Shown: positions 15,309 through 16,293 of the stretch, one piece after another | Numbering within the stretch: the stretch's first letter is position 1 | How the letters are laid out: the number at the start of each line of letters is the position of its first letter | NCBI GenBank assembly: GCA_964583865.1 | Contig: CAZOXZ010000050.1 | Span: 1-16,293 of the forward strand | From: DASSBG01 sp964583865 | GTDB taxonomy: Bacteria; Pseudomonadota; Gammaproteobacteria; Xanthomonadales; Rhodanobacteraceae | Direction of reading: 5' to 3' | DNA length: 16,293 nt | Made by a program: the position numbers and the translations under genes | Notes under the pieces: generated by a model | What the model saw: only the letters and a program-made list of their open reading frames with translations | What the model was told of the DNA's origin: nothing | The model's database searches: none

Positions 15309-16293
15309 ATGGCTGCATCGACCAGTGACAATGCTCTCGAGCTGGCGCGTCAGCGCCTGCTGCAGCCCGGAGGCCTGGATGCCGGCGCCATCGAGCGGGC
15401 TTTCGGGCACTTGGCCGGCCCCGGCATCGACCTGGCCGACCTGTATTTCCAGCATTCGCGCAGCGAGTCCTGGATGCTGGAAGACGGCATCGTCAAGAAT
15501 GGCAGCCATGCCATCGAACAGGGCGTGGGCGTGCGCGCCATTGCCGGCGAGAAGGTCGGGTTTGCCTATTCCGACGAGATCATGCTGCCGCAACTGCTGG
15601 ATGCGGCCCGCGCGGCCCGCGGCATCGCCCGCAGTGGCCAGGGCAGCGGTCGGCCGCTGGCGGTGCGTGACGGGCGGGCACTGTACCCGGCCATCGACCC
15701 GGTGGAGACCCTGGACAGCCGCGGCAAAGTCGACGCCATGCGTGCCGTGGACGCATTGGCGCGCGGCATTGATCCGCGCGTCAAGCAGGTCATTGTCAGC
15801 CTGTCGGCGGTCAACGACACGATTCTCGTGGCGGCCAGTGACGGTCGCCTGGTGGCCGACGTGCGTCCGCTGGTGCGCCTGGGCGTGCAGGTCATCGTCG
15901 AGCAAGGCGAGCGGCGCGAGTCCGGCCGTTCCGGCGGCGGGGGCCGTTTCGGCTACGCCGAACTGCTGGCCGAGGGCCATGCCGAACGCTGGGCCCGCGA
16001 GGCCGTGCGTCAGGCGCTGGTGAACCTGGAGGCCGTGGATGCGCCGGCAGGCACCATGCCGGTGGTGTTGGGGCCGGGCTGGCCGGGCGTGCTGCTGCAC
16101 GAAGCGGTGGGCCATGGCCTGGAAGGCGATTTCAACCGCAAGGGCACCTCGGCCTTCAGCGGCCGCATCGGCGAGCGCGTGGCGGCGCCGGGCGTCACGG
16201 TCGTCGACGACGGTACCCTGGCGGGCCGGCGCGGCTCGCTGTCGGTGGACGACGAGGGTACGCCCAGTGACTGCACCACGCTCATCGAGGACG
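15309..16293 (+). CDS. tldD: TldD metalloprotease, N-terminal part (runs off the window)
   Basis: TldD pairs with TldE/PmbA to form a heterodimeric zinc protease that degrades unfolded peptides and matures modified peptides such as microcins; in E. coli it also affects CcdA stability. The frame is open from ATG 15309 to the last base, giving 328 of about 480 residues, with no stop. The ATG has GGAGA (15298-15302) 6 bases upstream. The N-terminal domain contains YFQHSRSESWMLEDGIVK and GVGVRAIAGEKVGFAYSDE, both typical. The active-site motif is HEAVGHGLEGDFNRKGTS, with zinc ligands H264 and H269 and catalytic E265. The 60-base gap after yhdP has no terminator, so it probably shares the rng-yhdP transcript. 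The pmbA partner is not in the window. Confidence 0.96.
   Translation, partial: MAASTSDNALELARQRLLQPGGLDAGAIERAFGHLAGPGIDLADLYFQHSRSESWMLEDGIVKNGSHAIEQGVGVRAIAGEKVGFAYSDEIMLPQLLDAARAARGIARSGQGSGRPLAVRDGRALYPAIDPVETLDSRGKVDAMRAVDALARGIDPRVKQVIVSLSAVNDTILVAASDGRLVADVRPLVRLGVQVIVEQGERRESGRSGGGGRFGYAELLAEGHAERWAREAVRQALVNLEAVDAPAGTMPVVLGPGWPGVLLHEAVGHGLEGDFNRKGTSAFSGRIGERVAAPGVTVVDDGTLAGRRGSLSVDDEGTPSDCTTLIED

Overview
This window is a GC-rich (by eye about 60-65%) bacterial chromosome segment with every recognisable gene on the + strand. The gene set and order point to a gammaproteobacterium close to Xanthomonadales: aroC, asd, fimV, truA, trpF, trpB, trpA and accD in one run, then maf, rng, yhdP and tldD. 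The TrpB, TrpA and AccD sequences read like the Xanthomonas-type proteins as I remember them. No RNA gene, insertion sequence, CRISPR array, phage gene or obvious transferred DNA was seen. The window is almost entirely housekeeping metabolism and envelope functions, and no stretch over 300 bases lacks a gene.

Layout: 1-819 is the 3' part of aroC (chorismate synthase). 904-1974 is asd (aspartate semialdehyde dehydrogenase). An AT-rich gap with an extended -10 promoter candidate leads into fimV (2048-4651), a large LysM/TPR polar-hub protein for type IV pili. A strong terminator-like hairpin at 4663-4690 follows fimV. Then truA (4750), trpF (5514), trpB (6157) and trpA (7359) form a tight run in which each trp gene overlaps the preceding gene by 4-8 bases, so translation is probably coupled. 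A 178-base gap with a promoter candidate and a doubtful 61-codon ORF precedes accD (8338). maf (9208) starts on the base after the accD stop, followed by rng (RNase G, 9846), yhdP (11391) and the 5' part of tldD (15309 to the window end).

Functionally, AroC supplies chorismate; TrpF, TrpB and TrpA complete late tryptophan synthesis; Asd feeds lysine, threonine, methionine and diaminopimelate; AccD with AccA forms the carboxyltransferase of acetyl-CoA carboxylase. Maf, RNase G, YhdP and TldD are the block that in many gammaproteobacteria lies downstream of mreBCD. Here that block is joined directly to accD, where folC would often be expected.

The most notable observation is in trpB. The reading frame is intact and otherwise highly conserved, but the PLP-binding lysine (K87 in Salmonella numbering) is threonine here. 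It sits in a 57-base patch where six or seven family-consensus residues are changed, and nearly all changes can be explained as A-to-C at the second codon base. This is either a naturally inactive TrpB or a local sequence artefact; raw reads would decide.
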